The notes below the pieces were generated by a model, which was given only the letters and a program-made list of their open reading frames with translations, did not search any database and was not told the DNA's origin. A stretch of DNA of 8,027 nucleotides from Inquilinus sp. Lineage in GTDB: Bacteria; Pseudomonadota; Alphaproteobacteria; DSM-16000; Inquilinaceae. Positions within the stretch are counted from its first letter, which is position 1, and the number at the start of each line of letters is the position of its first letter. The DNA lies in contig JABDIP010000177.1 in the NCBI GenBank assembly GCA_013003675.1, positions 1-8,027 on the forward strand, given 5' to 3'. This document shows, piece after piece, positions 1-5,514 of the stretch. The position numbers and the translations under genes were made by a program.

Positions 1-18
1 CCTTCGCGGGAATGACGA
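1..18. repeat. Fragment of a dispersed palindromic repeat at the window edge
   Basis: The first bases, read on the minus strand, give CGTCATTCCCGCGAAGG. This resembles one half of the widespread proteobacterial intergenic palindrome that reads GTCATTCCCGCGAAAGCGGGAAT. The other half, if present, lies outside the window. The resemblance is from memory and the match is short, so confidence is modest. Confidence 0.4.
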
Positions 19-112
19 TGGAGATTGAGCGGCTGCCTTGTAACCCATTGTCATTTAATGATTCTTTTTCGGTCAGGCTCTTAGGGCATTGTCCAAGCCG
101 ACGCCACCAATT
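19..112. other. Gene-free spacer, relatively AT-rich
   Basis: No coding region is supported here. The stretch around 41-75 is noticeably more AT-rich than the rest of the window, but I see no convincing promoter pair or RNA gene. Together with the repeats on either side it makes up the 287-base gene-free left end. Confidence 0.5.
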
Positions 113-260
113 CCCCTCACCCTCCCACGGCTTTGCCGTGGGGTGAACGTCTACGTTCACCCCTCTCCCGCAAGGGGAGAGGGGCAACACAGAGCGCCGT
201 TCCGTTTTCCCTCTCCCCTTGCGGGAGAGGGTGGGGCCCGCGAAGCGGGAGGGTGAGGGG
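113..260. repeat. Two inverted copies of a GC-rich palindromic intergenic repeat
   Basis: Two related units face each other. The left unit (113-184) and the right unit (209-260, inverted) share perfect complementary ends: 113-126 pairs with 247-260 (14 bases) and 161-183 pairs with 209-231 (23 bases). Inside each unit are smaller hairpins: 124-131/135-142, 141-150/153-162 and 160-169/175-184 on the left; 209-217/223-231 and 237-241/245-249 on the right. The unit ends are conserved between copies while the central hairpins differ, and the left copy has an extra hairpin at 141-162. This resembles non-coding dispersed repeats common between genes of alphaproteobacteria. It lies just past the stop of the reductase gene ending at 288, so a transcript running through it would fold strongly, which could terminate transcription or protect the 3' end. 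Confidence 0.85.
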
Positions 261-287
261 TTGCGATCCGCCAGAATAGACAATGCG

Positions 288-1328
288 CTAGCCGGCGACG
301 TTCTGGTTGTAGCGCATGATGCGGCCGTGGCGGCCTTCCTTGTCGCGCTCCAGATCGTAGCAGTCGCCCTCGGGGCCGGTGCGGCGGTCGGTGACCGTGC
401 GGATCGCCAGCTCGTCCTCATCGTCCAACTGGAACGAGAATACGCGCAGGTTCTCGGCCAGATGCCGGGCCGAGGTGGCGCCGACGATGGCGCCGGCGAT
501 TCCGGGCCGGTCGAGCACCCAGCGCAGGGCGACCAGCGGGATGCTGACGGCATGTTTCGCGGCGATGCGGTCGAGCGCCCGCAGTAGGTCCTGGAACAAA
601 TCCCAGCCGCCGAAATCCTCGATGATCAGCTTGTACTTGGTCAGCGACCGGTTGGCGAAAGGCTCGTGCGGCTCCGGCTTGCCCAGCCAGTCGGCGGCGA
701 AGAATCCGCCGGCCAGGGTACCGTAGCAGAGCTGCCGGATGCCGCGGTCCTGGCAGAACGCGATCAGGCCGCCCTCGGGCCTGAGATCGATGGGCGAGTA
801 TTGCGGCTGGTTGGCGACCAGCTCGACGCCGGCCTCGACCAGTTCGCCCAGCCGCGCGGTGTTGAAGTTGGTCGTGCCGATCCGGGCGATCTTCCCGGCC
901 TGTTTCAGCTCCTGCAGGATCAGGGCCGTCTCGACAAAGCCCGGCGTGCCGGTGTCCCACCAGTGGAACTGCACCAGGTCCAGCCGCTCCATGCGCAGCC
1001 GGCGCAGCGAGCGGTTGATGATGCCCCCGACATAGGCGCGGTCGACACGGGCCAGCCGGTCGTAGTCGGGCACGAACTTGGTATGCACCTCGTTGCGCCG
1101 GGCGAGCGCCGGATGGGCGGCGCGGAAGTCGCCGATCAGCTCCTCGACGGCGGTGTAGTGGTCGGCGCAGTCGAAGGTGGTGATGCCGGCCTCGACGAAC
1201 GCTGCCATGTCGCCGATCGCCGCTTGCCGTTCGACGGCCCCGTGACCGCCGGCGAGGTGCCAGCCGCCCTTCAGCAGGCGGGAGATGGTGTAGCCGGGTG
1301 CCAGCTCGATGCGCGGCACCTCAGTCAT
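288..1328 (-). CDS. Aldo/keto reductase (NAD(P)H-dependent oxidoreductase)
   Basis: A 346-residue cytoplasmic enzyme of the aldo/keto reductase superfamily (TIM barrel), which reduces aldehydes or ketones or oxidises alcohols with NAD(P)H. The family tetrad is complete: Asp53 and Tyr58 in FDCADHY, Lys84 in HTKF, His122 in QFHWW. Further family marks are GTTNFN (151-156), NQPQYSPID (173-181) and the cofactor-binding region IVGATSARHLAEN (281-293). Length is normal, with an unusual charged C-terminal tail after GDC. The ATG at 1326-1328 is preceded by GGAAGG (1334-1339) five bases upstream. The start lies inside the end of the upstream TIGR04076-like gene (8-base overlap, ATGACTGA), pointing to translational coupling in one operon. 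It is clearly paralogous to the reductase domain of the divergent gene at 1773. The substrate cannot be told from sequence. Confidence 0.93.
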   Translation of the reverse strand: MTEVPRIELAPGYTISRLLKGGWHLAGGHGAVERQAAIGDMAAFVEAGITTFDCADHYTAVEELIGDFRAAHPALARRNEVHTKFVPDYDRLARVDRAYVGGIINRSLRRLRMERLDLVQFHWWDTGTPGFVETALILQELKQAGKIARIGTTNFNTARLGELVEAGVELVANQPQYSPIDLRPEGGLIAFCQDRGIRQLCYGTLAGGFFAADWLGKPEPHEPFANRSLTKYKLIIEDFGGWDLFQDLLRALDRIAAKHAVSIPLVALRWVLDRPGIAGAIVGATSARHLAENLRVFSFQLDDEDELAIRTVTDRRTGPEGDCYDLERDKEGRHGRIMRYNQNVAG

Positions 1329-1668
1329 CGGTGCCTTCCGTCAGCGGCGTGGCGGTGGTCTCGGAGTGGCGGAAGGTCCGGGTGCCAGTCCGCGAGATGC
1401 GGAACCGCGCGCCGCAATGGGGGTCCGGGCAGGCGATGTCGGCATCGGTGGTCATCCAGTCGTTGGCGTCGGTCGCCCGCTGCTTGGCCGGCAGCAGGGG
1501 CAGCAGCGGCGCCAGCGTGTAGATCGACCAGCGCTGCTCCGGCGGCATCTCGATATGCTCGCCGCGCAGGGTGAAATGGTCGCCCGGCCTGGCGCCGCAC
1601 CAGCACGGCTTGTCGCCGGCGATCCATTCGACCTTCAGGTCGTAGAGCTGGAATTCGTCCTCGGCCAT
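1321..1668 (-). CDS. TIGR04076-like small cysteine-rich protein
   Basis: A 115-residue protein of unknown biochemical function, first gene of a two-gene operon with the aldo/keto reductase. It resembles the TIGR04076 family, whose members as I remember them carry a CWCG motif, a GD-F stretch, a conserved LLPLLPAKQR block and an ACPDP-C motif. Here these are CWCG (22-25), GDHF (29-32), LLPLLPAKQR (55-64), NDWM (69-72) and ACPDPHC (79-85). Four cysteines (22, 24, 80, 85) arranged as CxC and CxxxxC could bind a metal such as zinc; this is inference. I chose the ATG at 1666-1668 because the family usually starts close to the YDLKVE strand. An in-frame ATG at 1731 would add 21 residues with no family resemblance and would run into the divergent promoter region. 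The Shine-Dalgarno for the chosen start is weak. Confidence 0.75.
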   Translation of the reverse strand: MAEDEFQLYDLKVEWIAGDKPCWCGARPGDHFTLRGEHIEMPPEQRWSIYTLAPLLPLLPAKQRATDANDWMTTDADIACPDPHCGARFRISRTGTRTFRHSETTATPLTEGTDD

Positions 1669-1772
1669 CGATGCCCGCCATAGATCCCGCCATTGATCCC
1701 CGGGGGCGCACCGTAGACTATCGACCGGCATCGGAAAATCTTCACTGCGGCCAGGGGGCGGCGCCGGCGGTC
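1669..1772. promoter_or_regulatory. Divergent spacer with possible promoters for both reductase transcripts
   Basis: This spacer of about 100 bases lies between the starts of two divergent genes, so it should hold promoters in both directions. On the plus strand TTGATC (1693-1698) and GACTAT (1716-1721), 17 bases apart, form a weak sigma-70-like pair. I see no convincing pair on the minus strand and no palindromic operator comparable to those at 4301-4370. Confidence 0.35.
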
Positions 1773-3269
1773 ATGAGCAGCAAGACGACACAACCGGAGC
1801 GGTGCGAACTGGCGCCGGGTCTGGAGATCAGCCGCCTGGTCACCGGCCTGTGGCAGGTCGCCGACATGGAGCGCGACGGCGCCCCGCTCGACGATACGGC
1901 CGTGGCGGCGCTCGGCGAGTACGCCGCCGCCGGCTTCGACACCTTCGACATGGCCGACCACTACGGCAGCGCCGAGTTGATCGCCGGCCGGCTGGCGCGG
2001 CAGAGCGCGGCCGGCGAAAAACCCCGCCTGCTGACCAAATGGTGCCCCGAGCCGGGGCCGATGACCGCCGAAATCGTCCGCGCCGGGGTGCAGGAGCGCC
2101 TCGACCGGCTCGGCGTGGCGAAGATCGACCTGCTGCAGCTCCATTGGTGGACCTTCGAGCACCCCGGCTATCTCGACGCCCTGAAGGCGCTGGCCGAGCT
2201 GCGCGAGAAGGGGCTGGTCGGCCATCTCGGCGTGACCAATTTCGACACCGATCATCTCCGCGTCCTGGTCGGGCACGGCATCCCGATCGCCTCGAACCAG
2301 GTCAGTTTCTCCGTGCTGGACCGGCGGGCCGCCGGCGAGATGAGCGCCTTCTGCCGGGAGCACGGCATCGGGTTGCTGGCCTATGGCACGCTCGGCGGCG
2401 GTTTCCTGTCCGACAAATGGGTCGGCGCGGCGGAGCCCTCGGCGGCGGAGATCGGCGACTGGAGCAAGATGAAGTACAAGCGCTTCATCGACACCATCGG
2501 CGGCTGGCCGGTGCTGCAATCGATCCTCCACGCGCTGGTCGACATCGCCGGCCGGCACGGCGTCTCGGTCGCCAACGCGGCGACGCGCTGGGTGCTGGAG
2601 CAGCCGGCGGTCGCCGCCATCATCGTCGGCGCCCGCCTCGGCGAGAGCGAGCACCGGGCCGACAATCTGCGCGTTTTCGACTTCGCCTTCGACGATGCTG
2701 ACCGGGCCGCCCTCGACGGGGCGCTGGCGACCGCGGAACCGGTGCCAGGCGATTGCGGCGACGAGTACCGTCGGCCGCCCTACCTGACCGCATCGGGCGA
2801 TCTCAGCCATCACCTCAAGGCGATCGAGCCGGTCTTCGAGCGGGTCGATGTGCCGGACCGGCCGGACCGCGCCTACGTCACCACCGGCAGCGTCTGGGAG
2901 CCGATCGCCGGCTACGGCCGGGCGACCCGGATCGGCGACCGCATCCTGGTCAGCGGCACGACCGCCACCCACAGCGCCGACGAGGTGGTCTGCCCCGGCG
3001 ATCCGGCCGGCCAGACCGTCTATATCCTCGACAAGATCGCCGCCAGCATCGCCACGCTCGGTGGCACGCTGGCGGATGTGGTTCGGACCCGGATCTACCT
3101 CAAGGACATCGACCGGTGGGAGCCGGTCTCGCGCGTCCATGGCCGCTATTTCGGCACCATCCGGCCGGCCAACACGCTGCTCGAGGTGTCCGCCCTGGCC
3201 GGTCCCTACGACGTCGAGATCGAGGCCGAGGCGGTGGTCTCCGCACCGACCGGCCGATCGGCCGGGTAG
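1773..3269 (+). CDS. Aldo/keto reductase fused to a RidA/YjgF-like domain
   Basis: A 498-residue two-domain cytoplasmic protein. Residues 1 to about 325 are a complete aldo/keto reductase with tetrad Asp59 and Tyr64 (FDMADHY), Lys89 (LTKW) and His124 (QLHWW), plus VTNFD (154-158) and the cofactor region IVGARLGESEHRADN (284-298). A linker of about 40 residues leads to a RidA/YjgF/UK114-like domain (about 366-492) with RILVSGTTA (390-398), ADVVRTRIYLKD (434-445) and LLEVSALAGPYDVEIEAEA (469-487). Classical RidA deaminates enamine/imine intermediates using an arginine in a PARSCVEV-type segment. Here the aligned segment is PANTLLEV, with Asn467 in place of that arginine, so classical imine deaminase activity is unlikely and the domain fits the less understood Rid subgroups. 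I prefer the ATG at 1773, about 12 residues before the ELAPGLEISRL segment shared with the paralogous reductase; an in-frame ATG at 1671 would add 34 unsupported residues and overlap the divergent gene start. The Shine-Dalgarno is weak. Confidence 0.9.
   Translation: MSSKTTQPERCELAPGLEISRLVTGLWQVADMERDGAPLDDTAVAALGEYAAAGFDTFDMADHYGSAELIAGRLARQSAAGEKPRLLTKWCPEPGPMTAEIVRAGVQERLDRLGVAKIDLLQLHWWTFEHPGYLDALKALAELREKGLVGHLGVTNFDTDHLRVLVGHGIPIASNQVSFSVLDRRAAGEMSAFCREHGIGLLAYGTLGGGFLSDKWVGAAEPSAAEIGDWSKMKYKRFIDTIGGWPVLQSILHALVDIAGRHGVSVANAATRWVLEQPAVAAIIVGARLGESEHRADNLRVFDFAFDDADRAALDGALATAEPVPGDCGDEYRRPPYLTASGDLSHHLKAIEPVFERVDVPDRPDRAYVTTGSVWEPIAGYGRATRIGDRILVSGTTATHSADEVVCPGDPAGQTVYILDKIAASIATLGGTLADVVRTRIYLKDIDRWEPVSRVHGRYFGTIRPANTLLEVSALAGPYDVEIEAEAVVSAPTGRSAG
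3250..3265. repeat. Perfect 16-base palindrome at a convergent gene end
   Basis: CCGGCCGATCGGCCGG is a perfect palindrome that can fold as a 6-bp GC stem with a GATC loop. It covers the last codons of the reductase-Rid fusion gene, ending one base before the stop codon, and lies 24 bases past the stop of the convergent SnoaL-like gene. No T-tract follows in either direction, so it is not a canonical intrinsic terminator, but it could impede read-through from both sides. Chance palindromes are more likely in such GC-rich coding DNA. Confidence 0.4.
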
Positions 3270-3288
3270 CGAGGCGACGCCTGGAACG

Positions 3289-4278
3289 TCACTCCAAATC
3301 CCGTGCCCTGGCGAGCAGGTCGACGCCCATCTGGTTGAAGAGGTCGAGGTAGTCGAGCAGGACCCAGTTCTCCATGATCCGGGCCTCGGCGCAACGGTAG
3401 AAATCCATCACCCGGAGCGTCAGCGCCTTGCCGGTCGCCTTGACGCCGAGATAGTCGCCCTTGTGGGTCATGGTCATCGACGGCCAGCCGCTGACCGCCG
3501 CGTAGTCGCCGTCGCCGATCCGGCAATAATGGTTGCCGCCGACGCGGTCCGGGAAGGCGACCAGGAACGGCTCGCGGTGGTCCTTCACGAAGCCCGACCA
3601 GCGGTAGTTCGAGCCGATACCGCCCGGCCCGTACCAGAGCATTTCCTCCTCGTGCCAATAGCCTTCCTGGCCGGTCTGGCCCTCCGACAGGAAGGTGACG
3701 GGGTCATATTTGGTCAGGTCCGCCAGCATCCCTTCCACGGTATCGAGCGTCGCCGCGCCGCGCTCCCGATGGCCCGGCAGGACGCCGTCATGGGTCGCCG
3801 GGCCGGGGAACAGCATCTCGGTGCCCGACATCCGGGGCAGCGGAAACCGGCCGACCTGGCGCAGCAGGTCGATGAAGTCGACGATCAGCTTCGCCTCGGC
3901 GATGCGGCCGTCCTCGATCCGGTAGAACTCGCCGGAGCGCAGGAAGACCAGGCGATCGTTCGGAGCGATGCCGACCAGCGGTTCCGTAAAGTTGCCGACA
4001 TAGTGGGTGACGGCGGCCACCCAGTCGCCGGCGCCGCGCCGGGTCCGCCCGCCGATGAATATCTCGTCGCGCCGGCGCGGCTGCGACAAAGCCGCGCGGA
4101 GCGGCAGGATCAGCCCCTCCAGCACCGCCTCGACGCCCTCCAGCCGGTTGATCGGATAGGCGACGTCCCACACCGTGTCCGGCGTCAGATGCGCCGCCAG
4201 AAGCGCCGGCAAATCGGTGTCGCGAGCCGACATCATGCGGTTCAGGAAACCATGCGCGGCGGCGCGGAAATCGCTCAT
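3289..4278 (-). CDS. Tandem SnoaL/NTF2-like domain protein
   Basis: A 329-residue protein without signal peptide or membrane segments, assigned to the SnoaL-like polyketide cyclase / NTF2-like superfamily. These small alpha+beta cones serve as cyclases, isomerases, hydrolases or plain binding domains, so the reaction cannot be named. Two domain copies are visible: EFYRIEDGRIAE through DLLRQVG (117-143) and DFYRCAEARIME through DLFNQMG (292-318) align closely, each being the last strand and helix of a SnoaL-like unit. The first unit spans roughly 1-150 and the second about 175-329. The ATG at 4276-4278 is preceded by AAGG eight bases upstream; a GTG three codons further up (4285-4287) overlaps this ribosome site and is less likely. 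The gene diverges from the ABC importer operon across a shared operator region, suggesting common regulation and a role on the imported compound or its product. Confidence 0.8.
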   Translation of the reverse strand: MSDFRAAAHGFLNRMMSARDTDLPALLAAHLTPDTVWDVAYPINRLEGVEAVLEGLILPLRAALSQPRRRDEIFIGGRTRRGAGDWVAAVTHYVGNFTEPLVGIAPNDRLVFLRSGEFYRIEDGRIAEAKLIVDFIDLLRQVGRFPLPRMSGTEMLFPGPATHDGVLPGHRERGAATLDTVEGMLADLTKYDPVTFLSEGQTGQEGYWHEEEMLWYGPGGIGSNYRWSGFVKDHREPFLVAFPDRVGGNHYCRIGDGDYAAVSGWPSMTMTHKGDYLGVKATGKALTLRVMDFYRCAEARIMENWVLLDYLDLFNQMGVDLLARARDLE

Positions 4279-4300
4279 GTCTGGCACCTTGCGGGGACGG

Positions 4301-4316
4301 TTGCATACGCTTGCAA
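4301..4316. promoter_or_regulatory. LacI-family-type operator 1
   Basis: TTGCATACGCTTGCAA is a 16-base imperfect palindrome (TTGCA-N6-TGCAA) with a central CG, the usual architecture of LacI/GalR-family operators. A near copy occurs in inverted orientation at 4355-4370. It lies 22 bases upstream of the SnoaL-like gene start, where it would block or control minus-strand transcription. The regulator family is inferred from operator shape only. Confidence 0.7.
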
Positions 4317-4323
4317 AATCTGC

Positions 4324-4353
4324 TTGCCAGATCGTAGCGCTACCGTCTACGAT
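4324..4353 (+). promoter_or_regulatory. Sigma-70-like promoter of the ABC importer operon
   Basis: TTGCCA (4324-4329, five of six matches to TTGACA) and TACGAT (4348-4353, four of six to TATAAT) are separated by 18 bases. Transcription would start near 4360, inside operator 2, giving a leader of about 45 bases before the ATPase start. It is the best promoter-like pair in the divergent spacer. Confidence 0.6.
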
Positions 4354-4360
4354 TTTGCAA
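4331..4360 (-). promoter_or_regulatory. Possible minus-strand promoter for the SnoaL-like gene
   Basis: Read on the minus strand, TTGCAA (4360-4355) and TACGAT (4336-4331) are 18 bases apart and would direct transcription into the SnoaL-like gene through operator 1. The -10 hexamer is identical to that of the plus-strand promoter because 4331-4337 and 4347-4353 are a 7-base inverted repeat. The -35 match is only moderate and it overlaps operator 2. Confidence 0.4.
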
Positions 4361-4370
4361 TCGTATGCAT
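4355..4370. promoter_or_regulatory. LacI-family-type operator 2
   Basis: TTGCAATCGTATGCAT is the inverted near copy of operator 1: the extended 20-base arms 4301-4320 and 4351-4370 match as reverse complements at 18 of 20 positions. It has the same central CG. It begins one base after the -10 hexamer of the importer promoter and overlaps the expected transcription start, the classic position for a repressor. The centre lies 54 bases (about five helical turns) from operator 1, compatible with cooperative or looping binding. Confidence 0.72.
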
Positions 4371-4405
4371 GAAAACCCGATCAAGAGCATGCGGCGGGGG
4401 GAGCG

Positions 4406-5461
4406 ATGGCCGAAATCCGGCTGCAGAACGTCTCGAAACGATGGGGCAGCTTCGTCGGGGTCGACAATTTCGACCTGACGATCGCCGACTGCGAATTCCT
4501 GGTTCTGCTCGGGCCGTCGGGATGCGGCAAGACGACGACGATGCGGATGATCGCCGGCCTGGAAGATCCGACGGGTGGCGAGATCCGGATCGGCGAGCGG
4601 GTGGTCAACGAGCTCGACCCGAAGGATCGCGACGTGGCCATGGTGTTCCAGAGCTACGGCCTCTACCCGAACATGAACGTCTACGAGAACATCCGCTTCC
4701 CGCTGAAGGTCCGCAAGGTGCCGCAGGCCGATCACGACGGGCGGGTCATGCGGGCGGCGGAGATGGTGGAGTTGACCGACTTCCTCCACCGCAAGCCGGC
4801 GGAACTGTCCGGCGGCCAGCGCCAGCGCGTCGCCCTGGCCCGCGCCATCGTGCGCCAGCCGACGGTGTTCCTGATGGACGAGCCGCTGTCGAACCTCGAC
4901 GCCAAGCTGCGCGTCTCGACCCGGGCGCAGATCAAGAACCTGCAGCACGAGTTGAAGGTGACGACGATCTACGTCACCCACGACCAGATCGAGGCGATGA
5001 CCCTGGCCGACCGCGTCGTGGTGATGAACGGCGGCGAGATCCAGCAGGTCGGGACGCCGACCGACATCTACGACAATCCGGCCAATACCTTCGTCGCCGG
5101 ATTCATCGGCTCGCCGGCCATGAATCTGCTCGAAGGCGAACTCGGCGGCGGCGTCTTCACCGGCGAGCAAGTCCGGATCGAAGGATTGGCGGCCGGCCAT
5201 ACCGGTCCGGCCATCCTGGGATACCGGGCCGAAGACGCCAATGTCGCGGCGGCCGCCGGGGCCCAGATCTCGGCGCCGATCTATTCGGTCGAGCTGCTGG
5301 GCGACGCGACCATGGTCACCGTCCGGGCCGCCGGCGTGCTGACCTCGGTCAAGGCCGGCAAGGACTATCGCGCGGAGATCGGCGACGGGGTCGGAATCGA
5401 GATACGGCCGGAAATCTGCCATTTGTTCGACCGCGACAGCGGCGAACGCCTTGCCGCCTGA
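4406..5461 (+). CDS. ABC importer ATPase, MalK/UgpC class (CUT1)
   Basis: A 351-residue cytoplasmic ATPase that powers solute import by the membrane proteins encoded downstream. All nucleotide-binding motifs are intact: Walker A GPSGCGKT (36-43), Q-loop Gln82 in MVFQSYGLYPNM, signature LSGGQ (134-138), Walker B FLMDEP (155-160), D-loop SNLD (162-165) and switch His192 in YVTHDQ. The region GEIQQVGTPTDIYDNPAN and the C-terminal beta-rich domain (about 235-351) are typical of carbohydrate importers of the MalK type. At 351 residues it is a little shorter than usual, the reduction being in the C-terminal regulatory domain. The ATG at 4406 follows a strong GGGGGGAG ribosome site. It is the first gene of the operon, next to the operator region; the binding-protein gene follows after 53 bases. 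Confidence 0.95.
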   Translation: MAEIRLQNVSKRWGSFVGVDNFDLTIADCEFLVLLGPSGCGKTTTMRMIAGLEDPTGGEIRIGERVVNELDPKDRDVAMVFQSYGLYPNMNVYENIRFPLKVRKVPQADHDGRVMRAAEMVELTDFLHRKPAELSGGQRQRVALARAIVRQPTVFLMDEPLSNLDAKLRVSTRAQIKNLQHELKVTTIYVTHDQIEAMTLADRVVVMNGGEIQQVGTPTDIYDNPANTFVAGFIGSPAMNLLEGELGGGVFTGEQVRIEGLAAGHTGPAILGYRAEDANVAAAAGAQISAPIYSVELLGDATMVTVRAAGVLTSVKAGKDYRAEIGDGVGIEIRPEICHLFDRDSGERLAA

Positions 5462-5514
5462 CGGCGTGCGCGGCGTGCCGCTTTCGGGACATTGAAAACA
5501 GGGAGACACCAGCG

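Noticed and set aside
113..260. A CRISPR array or insertion-sequence end in the left repeat region.
   Set aside because: There are only two units in inverted orientation with no regular spacers, no transposase gene and no target-site duplication that I can see.
1635..3140. A 501-residue open frame on the minus strand.
   Set aside because: It lies opposite the reductase-Rid fusion gene, has shadow-like composition and no recognisable motif.
3271..3282. A short inverted repeat (AGGC-GAC-GCCT) as an intrinsic terminator between the convergent genes.
   Set aside because: The stem has only four pairs and no T-tract on either side; the palindrome at 3250-3265 is a better candidate for any folding at this junction.
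4369..4405. An ATG in the leader (MKTRSRACGG...) that could start a leader peptide for the importer operon.
   Set aside because: It has no ribosome site, overlaps operator 2 just after the predicted transcription start, and its frame does not stop before the ATPase; it simply continues as the long shadow frame.
4340..5509. A 389-residue open frame on the minus strand.
   Set aside because: It is antisense to the ATPase, whose nucleotide-binding motifs are all intact, and it would run through operator 2.
2848..5514. A plus-strand frame open from 2848 and continuous with the binding-protein gene, suggesting a 1294-residue protein.
   Set aside because: Upstream of 5515 its translation is Arg/Pro/Ala-rich low-complexity sequence lying out of frame over the Rid-like domain and the ATPase and antisense to the SnoaL-like gene. 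The real start at 5515 has a strong ribosome site and a signal peptide.
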